A stretch of 12,381 nucleotides of DNA from Planctomycetota bacterium (lineage in GTDB: Bacteria; Planctomycetota; Phycisphaerae; UBA1845): assembly GCA_022563615.1 (NCBI GenBank), contig JADFMZ010000054.1:1-12381 (forward strand), given 5' to 3'. Shown one piece after another: positions 6,138 to 12,381 of this stretch. The stretch's first letter is position 1. Each line of letters begins with the position of its first letter. A program made the position numbers and the translations under genes. The notes under the pieces are model-generated. The model was not told where the DNA came from, did no database searches, and worked only from the letters and a program-made list of their open reading frames with translations.

Positions 6138-6782
6138 ATGGCGGAGCGAATTGGCCTATATGGTGGCAGCTTTAACCCGATTCATTGCGGGCATCTGATC
6201 GTAGCGCGGGCGCTGGCTGAGCGGCTCGATCTGGGTCGGGTGATTCTTCTGCCGACCGCTCAGCCGCCTCATAAGAATCCCGAAGATCTGCTTTCCGGTG
6301 CGCATCGGGCCGAGATGATCCGGCTGGCGATTGAGGGAGAAGAGTTATTCGAGCCAAACGATTTCGACCTGAAGGGCAAAGAACCCAGCTACACCATCAA
6401 AACCGTGTCGCATTTCCGCGAGCACTTCGGGCCGGAAACCGTGCTCTGCTGGATGATCGGGGCTGACTCTCTGGCTGAACTAGCCACCTGGCACCGTGTT
6501 GAAGAACTTGTGGATCGCTGCCGGGTCGTAACGGCGGGCCGCCCCGGCTTCGACCGTATCGATTGGACGGAGCTTCGATCGCTGCTGGGAGACGACCGGA
6601 TCGAAAGGCTTCGCGCGGATCTCATCCAGACCCCGCTGGTTGACATTTCCTCAACCGAGATCCGAAAGCGGGTTCGCCTGGGGCGGTCGATTCGCTACCT
6701 GGTTCCGCCAAGCGTGGCAGAGTACATCGATCGCCACAACCTGTATCGCGAATCCACACCGAACCCGTCCGCTCAAGGTTGA
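6138..6782 (+). CDS. nadD: nicotinate-nucleotide adenylyltransferase
   Basis: A 214-residue cytoplasmic enzyme that joins ATP and nicotinate mononucleotide to make deamido-NAD in NAD biosynthesis. The nucleotidyltransferase signature GGSFNPIHCGH is at 9-19 with catalytic H16 and H19. GADSLAELATWHR (108-120) is the NadD substrate-site segment, and the second signature SSTEIRKR is at 171-178. Length and motif order are typical and the gene looks intact. ATG 6138 is chosen because the family begins with exactly this short lead-in to the first strand; the upstream in-frame codons back to 5916 are noncoding. There is no ribosome binding site, and the TACACT box six bases upstream suggests a leaderless message. 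It converges on the small lipoprotein gene, seven bases apart. Confidence 0.95.
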   Translation: MAERIGLYGGSFNPIHCGHLIVARALAERLDLGRVILLPTAQPPHKNPEDLLSGAHRAEMIRLAIEGEELFEPNDFDLKGKEPSYTIKTVSHFREHFGPETVLCWMIGADSLAELATWHRVEELVDRCRVVTAGRPGFDRIDWTELRSLLGDDRIERLRADLIQTPLVDISSTEIRKRVRLGRSIRYLVPPSVAEYIDRHNLYRESTPNPSAQG

Positions 6783-6789
6783 CGGAGCA

Positions 6790-7011
6790 TCAGGTCGTGG
6801 TGAGGCCGCCGGCCAGGTCGCTATCATCCTGAAGGCTCAGGAAGAAGGCGGAAATCAGCGCCGTCGACAGGCTTTGGGTGGTTTGCTGCAACCCCCCGAG
6901 TAAAGCGGCGCGAACGTTCGGGTCGCAGCCGCTGAGTTGTAATGCGGAACCGCCCACAGCCAGTGCCATCATGGCTCGGACGAATCGGGTACCGGGACGT
7001 CGTTTTGACAT
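6790..7011 (-). CDS. small lipoprotein of unknown function
   Basis: A 73-residue protein. The basic start (MSKRRPGTRFVR) leads into a hydrophobic stretch (AMMALAVGGSALQ) and the lipobox LSGC (C29), so the mature protein would be a lipid-anchored peptide of about 45 residues. The mature part has a mostly helical, slightly amphipathic stretch (VRAALLGGLQQTTQSLSTAL) and ends in SDLAGGLTTT. ATG 7011 has AGGAG seven bases upstream, which supports translation. Small lipoproteins of this CDP-then-helix style recur in Phycisphaerae-like genomes, from memory; no function is known. It stands alone, convergent with nadD. Confidence 0.75.
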   Translation of the reverse strand: MSKRRPGTRFVRAMMALAVGGSALQLSGCDPNVRAALLGGLQQTTQSLSTALISAFFLSLQDDSDLAGGLTTT

Positions 7012-7341
7012 TCTTCTGCTCCTACACCAAGCCTCGGATTCAGAGACCCGGTTTGCTTTCCGAACGATCCGTTCGAGTCAACAGGTTGCACGGTACAGGC
7101 CATCGACGACCCGGCTTATGGGACGGTGACCACGGGATTATCGGTTGCTTTTAACCATCGGCTCATACGGGGTTGCGGTTTAGAATCCACGATAGTCGGA
7201 CACCTTGGCAAGGCTCTGCCGTGGACGAGGCTCAGGATGGTTTGGGCACCTAAGCAGGAGCTTCGCCCTCCCATGAAACAACCCCTTAGTGCAAGGTTTA
7301 CAGAGCGTTAGCGCCCACCCATTTGGATGCGAGAAGAAACA
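7012..7341. other. intergenic region, no supported gene
   Basis: Holds the promoter region of the small lipoprotein and the downstream region of the amidase. A partial GEAPAEP-type repeat is at 7256-7274. No other gene or RNA is recognised. Confidence 0.45.
7256..7274. repeat. partial planctomycete-type GEAPAEP repeat
   Basis: AGGAGCTTCGCCCTCCCAT shares GGAGCTTCGCCCTCCC with the copy at about 3560-3575. The flanking GGCTCAGCG part is not conserved, so only the core of the repeat is present. Confidence 0.5.
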
Positions 7342-8028
7342 CTATCGTGCGCCGGCGGCGGCTCGCGACCCTACCGTTCGACGCACGCGCGCGATCGCAA
7401 AGTTTCGACCCGGACACACCGTCTTGCGGTTGATCGAATGATGCGTCACCACTCGTCCAGCGGGAATGCGGCACCGAAGGCAAAGAAACCGGACAAGACG
7501 GTCCAGGGAGTCCAACTGCTTCCTCGTGGGGCCGCTTTTCGTGAAATCGCCGACCAGGCAGATGCCGATTCCATGCTCGTTGTAGTAGTTGTCCGGCGTC
7601 TTGCAGTGGGCGCCGTGTTTCTGGAGGTTCCAACGCGGGCCGACCTCGATGACGCCGTCCCGGGTTTCCGTACCGTTGCCGATGACGAAATGATAGCCCA
7701 GCCCGTCCCAACCCTTTTGACGGTGGTATTTGTCAAACGTCTTGGCGCTGCCGCGTGGCGTGGCGCTGTGGTGAATGACAATCGTCGTCCAGCGCGAGCT
7801 GATACGCCTGGAACGCGGGTTCCATGTACCGGTCAGTAAACGCGCCGTGGGCCTGGGGGTCGCCGAGGGCAGTCTCACCGGCTCAGGCGCCGGGCGATAC
7901 ACCTCATAATGTCGGGGTGGACGGTCTCGGTGCTGCGCAATCACGGACGAGTGCAGGACCGGGTCGTTCGATGCGCAGCCGAGCCCTCCGCTCAGCAGCA
8001 GCAAACCCGCCAGAAAAAATCTTCGCAT
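7342..8028 (-). CDS. lipoprotein N-acetylmuramoyl-L-alanine amidase (Amidase_2/PGRP type)
   Basis: A 228-residue zinc hydrolase that would cut the bond between N-acetylmuramic acid and the stem peptide of peptidoglycan. Residues 1-18 form a lipoprotein signal (LLLLSGGLGC, C18), followed by a Pro/Arg-rich linker (about 20-75). The amidase domain has IVIHHSAT (84-90) with zinc ligand H86, GYHFVIGNG (111-119) with the family tyrosine Y112, NEHGIGICLVGDF (150-162), and THHSINRKTVCPG (195-207) with H197 and C205 at the eight-residue spacing of T7 lysozyme. All ligands are present, so it should be active. ATG 8028 follows AGGGG and gives a clean signal peptide; the longer frame to 8109 does not. 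Role: wall recycling or remodelling in the periplasm. Confidence 0.88.
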   Translation of the reverse strand: MRRFFLAGLLLLSGGLGCASNDPVLHSSVIAQHRDRPPRHYEVYRPAPEPVRLPSATPRPTARLLTGTWNPRSRRISSRWTTIVIHHSATPRGSAKTFDKYHRQKGWDGLGYHFVIGNGTETRDGVIEVGPRWNLQKHGAHCKTPDNYYNEHGIGICLVGDFTKSGPTRKQLDSLDRLVRFLCLRCRIPAGRVVTHHSINRKTVCPGRNFAIARVRRTVGSRAAAGAR

Positions 8029-8352
8029 CGAAACCCCTACACAACACGCAACAGCAAAGCCGCTGGGACCGGTGTCCACAGGCGTCACCGTTTCAACATT
8101 AGTATCCATTATTATAAAGGTTATCGGTCAAGAGGCCCGGCTGTGTCAAGCGAAAGACTCAACCGGTTGAGCAGGCCGATGTCTCGTCGCCTTGATGCAA
8201 AAGTCACGTCCAACGCGATCCTGTGCGTAGATATCGGAACCCGCTAATTCGTCGCCCCGGGCACGCCGATAGTTCTCGCGCAGCAACGAACTTCGGCGGC
8301 CCGGCAAGCTGAGCCCATTCTCACATGCCGGTCGGCCGACGGGAAGACCACC
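8029..8352. promoter_or_regulatory. divergent intergenic region with a TATAAT box for the amidase
   Basis: On the minus strand a perfect TATAAT occurs at 8116-8111, about 85 bases ahead of the amidase ATG. TTGACC lies only nine bases before it, too close for a normal -35, and no good hexamer sits at 17 bases. No gene is supported in the rest of the interval. Confidence 0.35.
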
Positions 8353-8604
8353 ATGCCGACGAAAAACAGCCTTCGACGCATCGACCTGCAAACGCCCGAG
8401 GATCGCGCCGATCTTCAACGGTGGCGCGATCTGATCCTGCAACATCCGCCGGTTCGGATGGATCGAGTCCTGACGACGCGCGACGCGCTGAAACTCGGTT
8501 GCTACGATGAGGATGGTGCGTTCGACGTCACGATCCGACGCCTCGGTGAGGAACTCGGCGTCCTTAGCCGCCATACGCCCGATGCGTTCCCCAACGCCAT
8601 TTGA
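8353..8604 (+). CDS. small protein of unknown function
   Basis: An 83-residue predicted soluble protein, charged (many Asp, Arg, Glu), with no signal peptide, membrane segment or cysteine cluster (one Cys). The third codon positions are strongly G/C, as in the real genes around it, which is the main argument for coding. The ribosome binding site is weak (GGGAAG about seven bases before ATG). The sequence VLTTRDALKLGCYDEDGAFDVTIRRLGEELG could form helices, but I recognise no family. It stands alone, divergent from the amidase and followed by a tandem repeat array that starts nine bases after the stop. Confidence 0.5.
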   Translation: MPTKNSLRRIDLQTPEDRADLQRWRDLILQHPPVRMDRVLTTRDALKLGCYDEDGAFDVTIRRLGEELGVLSRHTPDAFPNAI

Positions 8605-9097
8605 GCGCCTATCCCGGTAGGGTAAGAATCTTCACTACCCGGTAGGGCAAAGATCCTCGTTATCCGGTAGAGCAAAGATTCTCTTTGCCGAAAGTGCCGG
8701 GAAACGGGAATCATCGACCTACAGAGATAGGCTCCAACCCACTCTACCCGGCCCCTCAGTAATCACCGACATCTTGCCGGTGGGTTCCAGGCTCAAAGCG
8801 TGTCCGACACCTCTTGCCGCCGCCGGCGATCGCGCTGAGGCCGACGAAAGGGTCGAGCGGCTCTTCGTGCTTGTTATCAAGCAAACCGGCGCGTTTCGAT
8901 GGACACTATTGCGTCAAAAACGAGAGTTTTGAACGGCATAATCGACTATAAAACTATCAATAAATGTTTGAATCTCGTCTCAGCCTTTGTTACCCTGGTT
9001 GTCGTGCTTGGATTGTGGAGGGGACTCCCGGGCCCATCACGCCTTTCGGTGTCACCCCCAAGTTTGTCATCTTTCTGGGAAGGATTGGAGGTGCAGG
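8605..9097. other. intergenic region with tandem repeats and an AT-rich promoter-like patch
   Basis: The first part holds the 25-bp tandem array (8613-8690). A small perfect hairpin (TGCTTG, TTAT, CAAGCA; 8868-8883) precedes an AT-rich stretch (about 8925-8975) containing TTGAAC and TATAAA, the likely promoter area for the secreted protein gene. I could not place a confident -35/-10 pair. No gene is seen. Confidence 0.4.
8613..8690. repeat. degenerate 25-bp tandem array of the hairpin repeat
   Basis: Three units begin at 8613, 8638 and 8663; GGTAG recurs at 8616, 8641 and 8666, exactly 25 bases apart. Unit two contains GGTAGGGCAAAGATC, the same left arm as the hairpin at 3495-3529; unit three ends with CTCTTTGCC, close to the right arm. 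Units one and two have lost much of the right arm. Confidence 0.8.
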
Positions 9098-9760
9098 ATG
9101 AAGACAGGTCAAAGGTTGTTGCTTGGTTTGGGTTTGGGGTTGGTGCTTACTACCGCCGGCGCGTCTGCAGCCGACATGGGCACGGCGTTCACCTATCAGG
9201 GCTTCCTCGAGGACGGCGGCGGGCCGGTGACCGCCACGTGCGACTTTGAGTTCATCCTGTGGGACGCCCTGGCCGCCGGTTCCAAGAAGGGCAATTCGCC
9301 TCAATCGGCCTCCGGCGTCAGTGTCGACGACGGCCTGTTCACCGTCGCGATCGACTTCGGTAGCGGGGCCTTTAACGGCGACGCCCGCTGGCTGGGCATC
9401 AAGGTCTGCTGCCCGACGACGGCTTGCGCGCTGGAAACGTTGGACCCTCGGGTGGAGCTGACCCCGGCTCCGTACACGCTCCGCGCATGGGAAGGCGTCG
9501 GGCCACCCAATGCCCTTGAGGTTGACACGACAACAGGATTCGTCGGCATCGGGACGACGAGCCCCAACGCCAAGCTCGAGGTCACCGGGACGATCCACTC
9601 GACCAGCGGCGGCTTCAAGTTCCCCGACGGCACGGTGCAGTCCAGCGCGGCGATCGCCACCGTGGGCACGGGAGCCCGCAATCCGCTCCAGATCGCCCTG
9701 CTTCGCTGGTACGAGGCCAATGAATCCGGCGTGACCTTCAACGTGGGCAGCAGCCCTGGA

Positions 9761-9914
9761 GGCGTGGCCTTCGACGGGGCCAACATCTGGGTGGCGAACC
9801 TGGTCAGCAACACCGTGACCAAGCTGCGGGCCAGCGACGGGGCGGTGCTGGGCACCTTCAGCGTGGGCATCGGGCCTATTGGCGTGGCCTTCGACGGGGC
9901 CAACATCTGGGTGG
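9761..9914 (+). repeat. 120-bp-period direct repeat coding propeller blades
   Basis: A 34-bp segment at 9761-9794 recurs exactly at 9881-9914, a 120-bp (40-codon) period. It encodes GVAFDGANIWV. DNA-level identity suggests recent blade duplication or gene conversion. Confidence 0.8.
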
Positions 9915-9923
9915 TAAACGCCT

Positions 9924-9939
9924 TAATATGGCAGCGCTA
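9924..9939. repeat. left terminal inverted repeat of the IS
   Basis: Sixteen bases perfectly complementary to 11393-11408. It contains the transposase stop codon (TAG on the minus strand, 9939-9937). Confidence 0.85.
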
Positions 9940-11296
9940 CTTTCTCTTTTTACGTCTTCCACGCTTGCGTCGGCTTCGGTATGACGCTTCATTACGTTCC
10001 TGATAGTACCGGCAGCACGCGGCAACGTGGGTCGGCGAGTGACGCTGGTGTTTCCACAGTACGGTGGCCAAGATGTTTGCCGCGTCGGCCACCTGCTCGA
10101 GCGTGATCTGCGGATTTTCCCCCCCGAAGCCGCTGCGTCTCGGCGGCCAGGAAGTACATCGCCATCCGTGAAGATAGCCAGTGCCGCATGAGGCTGGTGT
10201 AGGTCCGAACTTCGAACGCACCGAATCCCGCCTCCTGTTTGGCCCGACCAAACCATTTCTCCACATGCCAACGCGAGAACGCCACCTGGAGCATCTCTCC
10301 CAACGGCGTGTTCGCCGAGGCGTTGCTGACGAAATACTTGATTTCGCCCGTCGCCGGATTGCGAGCCAGAATCAACCAATACTTCCGATCCGTCGGTTGC
10401 GACACCGGCCCCGACGCATCCACCAGGTGCACCCGTGCGGTCTTGATCTCCCACACCATCGGGCCGCGTGTGGTGTCCTTGATCGTGATCCGGCGCCATT
10501 TCTTCCGCGTGAACACCGGGCTGTAGCGGCACACATTGTCCACGCGCTTGGAGGCATGGGCGGCTTGCGTCGATCGACAGTGCGGCCGGGTGGGCCAACA
10601 ACGGGAATTCGCACGCACTTCGCCGATCCCACGCTGACCGAGTCGGTCCAAACCGAACCAGAAGGCCGGCACGCTGCCGTATTCTTCGTCGAAGGTCAGC
10701 CACGAAAAACGCACCCCGTCGCCGATGACCTCTTCCACTTGATCCAGGGCGATCCGCCACTTGGGCCGGTAGACCACCTCATCGGGAATGCCTGCTTCCT
10801 GACACCGCGCGCGATCGTTGCCCCAGTCCTCCGGCAAAAAGAGGTCGCTGGCCACCACACAGGTGAACGGATTGTGCGGATCGTTGTCGGTGTACAACAA
10901 ATGCTGCCCGACCACGCAGTTCTCCTTCTTGCCCCGCTCGCCACACCACTGCCGCTTCACCCCCGGCGTCTTGTCGCCTTGCTTGGCATGGGCCGAGGCG
11001 TCGATCACCCCGATCGCATCTTCCGAGCCGTGCCGGTCCATGACCAACTGACGCAACATCGTGTCCGCCCGTCGGTGATCCCACACGAAATCCGCCAGGA
11101 ACTCCTGCAGCGTCCGCACCGCCACGCCCGCAGCCAAGGCGATCGGCTCGATGCTTTTGCGCTTCAAGTCCGTGATGAGCCCGACGATGTACCGCTCCCA
11201 GTGATCGAACGAGGCGGTACGCTTGAAACAAGGCCGAAAGAACGCCAACAGCGCAGCCAAAGCCGGCTGCAAGGATCGAATCTGATCCGCAGTCAT
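9937..11296 (-). pseudogene. IS701-family-like DDE transposase with a +1 frameshift
   Basis: Start ATG 11296 has a perfect AGGAGG (11309-11304) seven bases upstream. The catalytic triad is visible: D99 in GVIDASAHAKQG, D203 in LTFDEEYG and E346 in HVEKWFGRAKQEAG; GVKRQWCGERGKKENC (112-127) is also IS701-like. After FLAAETQRLRGG the reading frame is lost at seven C on the plus strand (10119-10125). Continuing in that frame gives an unrelated tail ending at 9992. The other frame continues plausibly as ENPQITLEQVADAANILATV and a basic end, RKRGRRKKRK, stopping in the left inverted repeat. Removing one base gives a 452-residue protein. The cause may be a homopolymer sequencing error, a real inactivating mutation, or slippage. 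Confidence 0.8.
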
Positions 11297-11313
11297 CGTG
11301 AAACCTCCTGACA

Positions 11314-11335
11314 TCCTGTACAGGAGAGCGCGCTC
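11314..11335. repeat. two adjacent palindromes in the transposase leader
   Basis: TCCTGTACAGGA (11314-11325) is a perfect 12-bp palindrome and is directly followed by GAGCGCGCTC (11326-11335), a perfect 10-bp palindrome. They lie 18 bases upstream of the transposase start, just ahead of its ribosome binding site. They could block translation from transcripts that enter from outside, as in IS10 or IS50, or serve as binding sites. Confidence 0.5.
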
Positions 11336-11392
11336 CCGAAATCCACGTCAGGAGTCCCATCGGACAACCCCGCCTTTCAGCTTGAGCGAATC

Positions 11393-11408
11393 TAGCGCTG
11401 CCATATTA
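11393..11408. repeat. right terminal inverted repeat of the IS
   Basis: Sixteen bases perfectly complementary to 9924-9939, on the promoter side of the transposase. Confidence 0.85.
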
Positions 11409-11418
11409 GATAGAGGAA

Positions 11419-11440
11419 GACCGCGGGAGCGTCCCGGGTC
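11419..11440 (+). repeat. GC-rich hairpin next to the IS right end
   Basis: GACCGCGGGA (11419-11428), loop GCG, TCCCGGGTC (11432-11440): nine pairs with one bulged G. It lies between the IS and the unknown operon. Not followed by a T run. Confidence 0.4.
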
Positions 11441-11514
11441 GGAGAGAGGTTGGCCAAACGGACAACGCGACGTCCTGCTTCGGCAAGCCGTCTGGACAGG
11501 AAGGGGATTGAACA

Positions 11515-11904
11515 ATGGTTAGGGACAACGACTACTTCGAGAACATGCTGGCGAGTGACCCGATCGGTTTGACGTGCGAGATGCTTCACCAGATCGGCGA
11601 GTGCGAGACGCGGCGGCACCGCAACGGAATGGCGTACCTGTTGGCGGTGGCCAGGCAGAAGCTGGTAATGCTGCGGGAGATGGCACTCGGCGGTGCTGCT
11701 GACTCCGAAGGCGAGACGACGCCTGTCAGTGTGCAGTCAGCGCTGGCTGGGATGATTGCTGACATTGATGCGTGGCTGCCCGGGGACTTCGAGTACGAGG
11801 CCATGCAGGTTTGCGACGATTGCCTGCGGCTATGTCACCGGAACAGGGTTGAGGCCGAGCACGTTTGCGAGTGCGGCCAGGCGTGGAAAGGAGACGTGAA
11901 GTGA
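11515..11904 (+). CDS. unknown protein with a C-terminal cysteine cluster
   Basis: A 129-residue soluble protein that I do not recognise. The N-terminal part (CEMLHQIGECETRRHRNGMAYLLAVARQKLVML) looks helical; the middle is Ser/Thr/Ala-rich. The C-terminus has C100, C103, C107, C118 and C120, spaced CDDC then CHRNR then CECGQ, which may form a zinc-ribbon-like site. The ribosome binding site AGGAAGGGG lies eight bases before ATG 11515. Its TGA stop shares one base with the ATG of the next gene, so the two form an operon. Small paired genes of this style are frequent in phage or genomic-island DNA, but no phage gene is visible here. Coding seems likely; function is unknown. Confidence 0.65.
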   Translation: MVRDNDYFENMLASDPIGLTCEMLHQIGECETRRHRNGMAYLLAVARQKLVMLREMALGGAADSEGETTPVSVQSALAGMIADIDAWLPGDFEYEAMQVCDDCLRLCHRNRVEAEHVCECGQAWKGDVK

Positions 11905-12182
11905 TGAGAATACAGCAATACGAGGACATGCTGGGGCTTCCTTGCTTGGGCGGCGAAGACGTTGACAGGTATCCCGACCGGCTTTGGGTCACGATCGACG
12001 GCGACCGGCTGCGGCATGCCGAGACGGGCGAACTGCTCAGCGTCGAGTCCGACGGGGAGACGAAGGGTTGGGGTCACCTCGACGGTCCCTCGTGCCGCGT
12101 CACCGACGACGGGGGACGTAGCATCGACATGCCCAAGGCGGTGATCGACCAGCTTGGGATAGCCGTGGACACCGAGGCTTGA
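11904..12182 (+). CDS. unknown protein, second gene of a two-gene operon
   Basis: A 92-residue soluble acidic protein without signal peptide or membrane segment; no family is recognised. It begins MRIQQYEDMLGLPCLGGEDV, then has a strand-rich middle (RLWVTIDGDRLRHAETGEL) and a C-terminal stretch (RSIDMPKAVIDQLGIAVDTE). ATG 11904 is preferred over the upstream in-frame codon at 11865 because AAGGAG lies ten bases before it and it overlaps the stop of the preceding gene by one base. This coupling suggests the two proteins work together. Confidence 0.6.
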   Translation: MRIQQYEDMLGLPCLGGEDVDRYPDRLWVTIDGDRLRHAETGELLSVESDGETKGWGHLDGPSCRVTDDGGRSIDMPKAVIDQLGIAVDTEA

Positions 12183-12217
12183 TCATTCTCGGGGTTACGC
12201 GGCTTCCTTCGAAGATG

Positions 12218-12236
12218 GGGGCCCCGTAGGGGCCCC
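12218..12236 (+). terminator. GC-rich hairpin after the unknown operon
   Basis: GGGGCCCC (12218-12225), loop GTA, GGGGCCCC (12229-12236): a perfect 8-bp stem 35 bases after the stop. Only two T follow, so it is not a textbook intrinsic terminator, but its position suits one. The remaining bases to the window end show no gene; ATTCCGGAAT near 12316 is a short palindrome. Confidence 0.45.
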
Positions 12237-12381
12237 TTGCCTGACGGCCCCGCACAGCTAGCTCATCAGATGCCAGCGGTCGCGCATCTGCCCTCCAGTT
12301 TCAATCTCACTCCGAATTCCGGAATCCGTAAGTCGAGTCGAGATACTCCCTCCTAGTCCCAGAATCAGCGAGCGCGGATGG

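Larger units (their letters stand above)
9098..10003 (+). pseudogene. secreted fibre-like/beta-propeller protein truncated by the IS
   Basis: The native part is about 275 residues (9098-9922); reading then continues into the IS for 26 foreign residues. A signal peptide (1-25, cut near GASAAD) is followed by a TAFTYQGFL domain (about 29-130) common in planctomycete surface proteins, then a tail-fibre-like stretch (GIGTTSPNAKLEVTGT, 150-165; FPDGTVQSS, 175-183). Two 40-residue repeats of the YVTN/NHL propeller type follow: GGVAFDGANIWVAN (221-234) and IGVAFDGANIWVVN (261-274). The propeller would normally need several more blades, so most of it is missing. GGAGG six bases before ATG 9098 supports the start. 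Likely role before disruption: an exported surface or adhesion protein. No continuation is found after the IS. Confidence 0.8.
9924..11408. mobile_element. insertion sequence, IS701-like, about 1.49 kb
   Basis: Bounded by perfect 16-bp inverted repeats: TAATATGGCAGCGCTA (9924-9939) and TAGCGCTGCCATATTA (11393-11408). It carries a single minus-strand transposase whose stop codon lies inside the left repeat. Length and transposase type suit the IS701 family. From memory, that family duplicates a four-base YTAR target: here the left end offers TTAA (9923-9926) and the right TTAG (11406-11409). Both fit the consensus but they are not identical, so no true target duplication is seen. Confidence 0.85.

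Noticed and set aside
8613..8690. CRISPR array.
   Set aside because: The period is exactly 25 bases with no unique spacers; it is a degenerate tandem repeat.
10181..11311. Plus-strand 376-codon frame inside the IS.
   Set aside because: Antisense shadow of the transposase, which has the DDE triad and AGGAGG.
12367..12381. Possible start of a tRNA gene at the window edge (GCGCGGATGG).
   Set aside because: Ten bases resemble a tRNA-Leu beginning, but nothing further is visible.

Overview
The window looks like a chromosomal fragment of a GC-rich planctomycete, most likely a Phycisphaerae-like or environmental member. The clues are the short repeat that reads as GEAPAEP in one direction and GSAGASPS in the other (3550-3585, with a partial copy near 7256), several small lipoproteins, a surface protein whose N-terminus has the TAFTYQGFL style, and frequent absence of a strong Shine-Dalgarno sequence. 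This assignment is inferred from sequence style; there is no marker gene to settle it.

Layout, left to right. At 1-420 on the minus strand is a Phd/YefM-type antitoxin with a sigma70-like promoter and a hairpin in its leader; its toxin would start at the very edge of the window. At 722-3386 on the plus strand, a class I SAM methyltransferase overlaps a small cupin gene by ATGA. A separate promoter then leads to a three-heme c-type cytochrome lipoprotein. At 3677-5983 on the minus strand are a double-FHA protein and a membrane-anchored alpha/beta hydrolase. The hydrolase is divergent from nadD (6138-6782, plus), the NAD biosynthesis adenylyltransferase. A 73-residue lipoprotein (6790-7011, minus) faces nadD. 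A lipoprotein zinc amidase of the T7-lysozyme/PGRP type (7342-8028, minus) and a small unknown gene (8353-8604, plus) follow.

From 9098 a secreted protein with a fibre-like N-terminus and 40-residue beta-propeller repeats runs into an insertion sequence of the IS701 type (9924-11408). The IS has perfect 16-bp terminal inverted repeats, and its transposase carries a one-base frameshift at a run of seven C. The host gene does not resume beyond the IS, so the right-hand flank is probably not the original neighbour. Beyond the IS is a two-gene operon of unknown proteins (11515-12182), one with a cysteine cluster, followed by a GC-rich hairpin.

The most distinctive noncoding content is a dispersed palindromic repeat built on GGGCAAAGAT/ATCTTTGCCC. 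It occurs as single hairpins at 3495-3529 and 4885-4913 and as a degenerate 25-bp tandem array at 8613-8690. I see no CRISPR array, no convincing tRNA or rRNA, and no clear multi-gene defence system. The window mixes housekeeping genes (nadD), cell-envelope genes and mobile or repeat DNA.
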